Shown: piece by piece, positions 42,355 to 44,424 of the stretch
How positions within the stretch are numbered: the first letter of the stretch is position 1
Layout of the letters: each line of letters begins with the position of its first letter
Source: Planctomycetia bacterium
GTDB taxonomy: Bacteria; Planctomycetota; Phycisphaerae; Phycisphaerales; SM1A02
Assembly (NCBI GenBank): GCA_005776885.1
Contig: SXOD01000015.1
Coordinates: 1 to 44,424, forward strand
Direction: 5' to 3'
Length of the DNA stretch: 44,424 nucleotides
Notes under the pieces: generated by a model
The model's database searches: none
What the model saw: the letters and a program-made list of their open reading frames with translations, nothing else
Told to the model about the DNA's origin: nothing
Position numbers and translations under genes: made by a program

Positions 42355-42959
42355 CCCGCCGCCCGCCCGTCATCGGCATCGTCGGTGGCATCGGTGCCGG
42401 CAAGTCCGAAGTGGCCCGCGCGCTTGCGGAACTGGGCTGCGTGGTCAGTGACTCCGATCGAGCGGCGCACGAGGTCTTGGCGTCGCCCGATGTCATCACG
42501 CAGGCGGTCCAGCGCTGGGGCCGGGCGGTGCTCGCCGCCGACGGCCGCCCCGACCGGAGTGCCATCGGCCAGGTCGTGTTCGCCGACCCGGGTGAGCGCC
42601 TCTGGCTCGAATCGATCATCCACCCCCGGCTGGAGTCACGCCGGCGCCAGCTCTTTGCCGCCCACCCCCAGGCCCGCGCCCATGTCATCGATGCGCCGCT
42701 CCTCCTGGAGGCTGGCCTCGGCCCGTCATGCGACGCCGTGATCTTCGTGGAGGCACCGGAGGGGGCCCGATTGGCCCGGGTCCAGGCCACGCGCGGCTGG
42801 TCCCACGCCGAATGGAGCCGCCGGGAGGCCGCCCAGATGCCCCTTGACCTGAAGCGCAAAATGAGTCATCATGTTGTCTGCAACGACGGTGATCCAGCGT
42901 CGCTGCGCGTGTCGGTCCGGGCGGTCCTCGACCTCATCGATCCCGCCACATCCGACTGA
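42351..42959 (+). CDS. coaE: Dephospho-CoA kinase
   Basis: CoaE phosphorylates dephospho-CoA in the last step of coenzyme A synthesis. The 202 residues contain the P-loop GIVGGIGAGKSEV (about 8-20), the SDSDRAAHEVL segment, IHPRLESRRRQ, DAPLLLEAGL and the lid-type R.A.QM motif (RREAAQMPLDLKR). The ATG at 42351 overlaps the deacetylase stop as ATGA, so a CoA gene is coupled to the end of the polysaccharide operon. Confidence 0.95.
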   Translation: MTRRPPVIGIVGGIGAGKSEVARALAELGCVVSDSDRAAHEVLASPDVITQAVQRWGRAVLAADGRPDRSAIGQVVFADPGERLWLESIIHPRLESRRRQLFAAHPQARAHVIDAPLLLEAGLGPSCDAVIFVEAPEGARLARVQATRGWSHAEWSRREAAQMPLDLKRKMSHHVVCNDGDPASLRVSVRAVLDLIDPATSD

Positions 42960-43129
42960 TTCCCCTGGAACCGTGAACAGGCTGGCCCTCGGCACGCGAC
43001 ACGACGTCGTTCGCCGACATGGGCCTGGGCGGGTTCAACCGAACGACATCGGCAAACGTGATGAGTCAACACAGCGAACCCAACGGGTCTGGGCCACGAG
43101 CCCGGGCGCCAGAATCCAAGGAGTCCTAC
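42960..43129 (+). promoter_or_regulatory. 170-bp leader upstream of rho with SD site
   Basis: This stretch has no gene I can support. It ends in AAGGAG (43118-43123), six bases before the rho ATG at 43130. A small palindrome ACGACGTCGT lies near 43000. rho genes are commonly autoregulated through their leader; whether that occurs here cannot be read. No TANNNT hexamer lies next to the start, unlike most other genes. Confidence 0.4.
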
Positions 43130-44392
43130 ATGAGCAAGGGTCGACGACGACGTCGCCGTGGCGGCAGTGGCGGTCCAGGCGGCGGCAACGGCGGCGGCGG
43201 TGGTGGTGGGGGAACGGCGATGTACGCGCCGCCCTCCGGCCCGCTCGGCCCCGGCTCCCTCCCAAGCGACGAGCAGCTCGAAGCCGAGGCTGCAGAGCTC
43301 TCGGAGAAGCTGCAAGGCAAGTACAAGGTGGCAGACAAGGAGGAGTTGAACCTCAGCTCGCTCCAGAAGCTGCCTGGCGAAAAAGTCGTGAAGATCGCCC
43401 GCGAGGAAGGCCTGGAGGACATCGCCGGCCTCCCCAAGCAGCGACTGGTCTTCGAGATCCTCAAGAAGCGCGCTGAAAAGCACGGCCTCATGACGGCCGA
43501 GGGCACCCTGGAAATCATGCAGGATGGGTACGGCTTCCTCCGCAGCGCGGAGTACTCGTACCTCCCCAGCGACGACGACGTCTACGTCTCACCAAGCCAA
43601 ATCCGTGCCTTCGGCCTGCGCCGGGGCCAGATCATCCGAGGCCTCGTGCGTCCACCGAAGGAAGAAGAGGTGTATTTCGCGCTGCTTCGGGTGGACACCG
43701 TCAACGGCCGCGATCCCAAGTTGGCGCACGACCTGCCGTCGTTCGAGAGCCTCACGCCACTCCACCCGGACAAGCGCATCCACCTGGAAATCCTGGAAAA
43801 GCCCACCAAGATCGAGCCTCGCGTCATCGACATGGTGGCCCCGATGGACTTCGGCAAGCGCGCGCTCATCGTCGCGCCGCCTCGCACCGGCAAGACGGTG
43901 AACCTGCAGCAGCTGGCGAATTCGCTCGTGGCGAACCATCCTGACGTGCACGTGATCGTGTTGCTGGTCGATGAGCGGCCCGAGGAAGTGACCGACTTCC
44001 GCCGCAACACCGCCGGCAAGGTGGAAGTGGTCGCCAGCACCTTTGACGAGGAAGCCACGCGGCACATCGCCGTCGCCGAGATCGTCATGGAGAAGGCCCG
44101 CCGCATGGTGGAGTGGGGGGATGACGTCGTGATCCTCCTCGACTCGATCACGCGCCTGGCCCGCGGCTACAACAACGCGATGCCCACGTCCGGCAAGATC
44201 GGCTCCGGCGGCGTGGACAACGCGGCCCTCATCAAGCCCAAGAAGTTCTTCGGCAGCGCCCGGAACATCGAGCACGGCGGATCGCTCACCAGCATTGGCA
44301 CCGCGCTGGTGGACACCGGCTCGCGCGCCGACGAGGTGTTCATCGAGGAGTTCATTGGCACCGGCAACGCAGAGCTCCACCTCAGCCGCTAG
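43130..44392 (+). CDS. rho: Transcription termination factor Rho, interrupted by in-frame TAG
   Basis: Rho is the hexameric RNA helicase that terminates transcripts. The 420 codons up to the TAG show an Arg- and Gly-rich N-terminus ([18 protein letters not shown]), a Rho-N helical region ([20 protein letters not shown]), the RNA-binding cold-shock-like domain ([20 protein letters not shown]), Walker [24 protein letters not shown], Walker [17 protein letters not shown] and the R-loop [14 protein letters not shown]. The frame stops at TAG (44390-44392) after [11 protein letters not shown]. Normal Rho continues here with a basic residue and EKR..PAID, and the next bases do encode LVEKRTWPAID in frame. 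The TAG may be a mutation, a sequence error or a recoded codon. Confidence 0.93.
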   Translation: MSKGRRRRRRGGSGGPGGGNGGGGGGGGTAMYAPPSGPLGPGSLPSDEQLEAEAAELSEKLQGKYKVADKEELNLSSLQKLPGEKVVKIAREEGLEDIAGLPKQRLVFEILKKRAEKHGLMTAEGTLEIMQDGYGFLRSAEYSYLPSDDDVYVSPSQIRAFGLRRGQIIRGLVRPPKEEEVYFALLRVDTVNGRDPKLAHDLPSFESLTPLHPDKRIHLEILEKPTKIEPRVIDMVAPMDFGKRALIVAPPRTGKTVNLQQLANSLVANHPDVHVIVLLVDERPEEVTDFRRNTAGKVEVVASTFDEEATRHIAVAEIVMEKARRMVEWGDDVVILLDSITRLARGYNNAMPTSGKIGSGGVDNAALIKPKKFFGSARNIEHGGSLTSIGTALVDTGSRADEVFIEEFIGTGNAELHLSR

Positions 44393-44424
44393 CTGGTGGA
44401 AAAGCGGACCTGGCCCGCGATTGA
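44390..44424 (+). other. In-frame continuation of rho after the TAG codon
   Basis: The bases after TAG translate in the rho frame as LVEKRTWPAID up to the window edge, matching the conserved segment that follows SRK or DRR in Rho (in E. coli HLSRKIAEKRVFPAID). AAG to TAG is a single-base change. The remaining ~45 C-terminal codons lie beyond the window. Confidence 0.85.

Overview
The window is high-GC DNA from a bacterium that is most probably a planctomycete of the Phycisphaerae type. The pointers are a secreted FG-GAP/VCBS protein ending in a dockerin-like pair of calcium loops, two secreted alpha-L-fucosidases, a Lys/Ala/Pro-rich repeat coding sequence at the left edge, scarce Shine-Dalgarno (SD) sites and many very short or overlapping gene junctions. 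This assignment is inference from gene content; no rRNA or other marker is present. No tRNA, rRNA, CRISPR array, integrase, transposase or plasmid function was seen, and no gap between genes exceeds about 200 bases.

Layout. 1-5.4 kb: a secreted DUF6263-like protein coupled to gpmI, then a YggS-type PLP protein, a small zinc-ribbon membrane protein, tmk and gmk. 5.4-7.1 kb: a helix-turn-helix/TPR-like regulator overlapping a small exported protein, both with strong SD sites and preceded by a 28-bp operator-like dyad. 7.2-16.6 kb: housekeeping genes (lpdA, a metallophosphoesterase, yidC-mnmE-thioesterase, a DciA-like gene, an orphan ABC ATPase and an MFS exporter). 16.6-26.3 kb: secreted or accessory enzymes (GH29 fucosidase, phosphodiesterase, sulfotransferase plus class IV aminotransferase, a second multidomain GH29, a hypothetical, the VCBS/dockerin protein). 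26.3-42.4 kb: an extracellular polysaccharide locus with an AsnB-like amidotransferase fused to a Wzx-like flippase, three glycosyltransferases, two tandem secreted paralogues of an unrecognised family, a Wzy-like polymerase, a hexapeptide acetyltransferase, a formyltransferase and a polysaccharide deacetylase; cysS is embedded in it. 42.4-44.4 kb: coaE and rho. Together the polysaccharide genes could cover modification, chain assembly, export, polymerisation and trimming; no initiating sugar-phosphate transferase, Wza/Wzc or exosortase is visible here.

Observations most worth a second look: (1) an in-frame TAG in rho exactly where a conserved basic residue is expected, with conserved Rho sequence continuing after it; (2) the AsnB-flippase fusion of about 1212 residues; (3) the two tandem secreted paralogues, candidate carbohydrate-active enzymes; (4) the regulator/small exported protein pair, which resembles the layout of peptide-quorum-sensing cassettes; (5) a recurrent promoter layout in which a TANNNT hexamer lies only 6-10 nt before the start codon, implying leaderless mRNAs, in several places as symmetric ANNNTANNNT elements serving divergent genes; (6) a textbook intrinsic terminator lying inside the first 30 codons of one of the paralogues.
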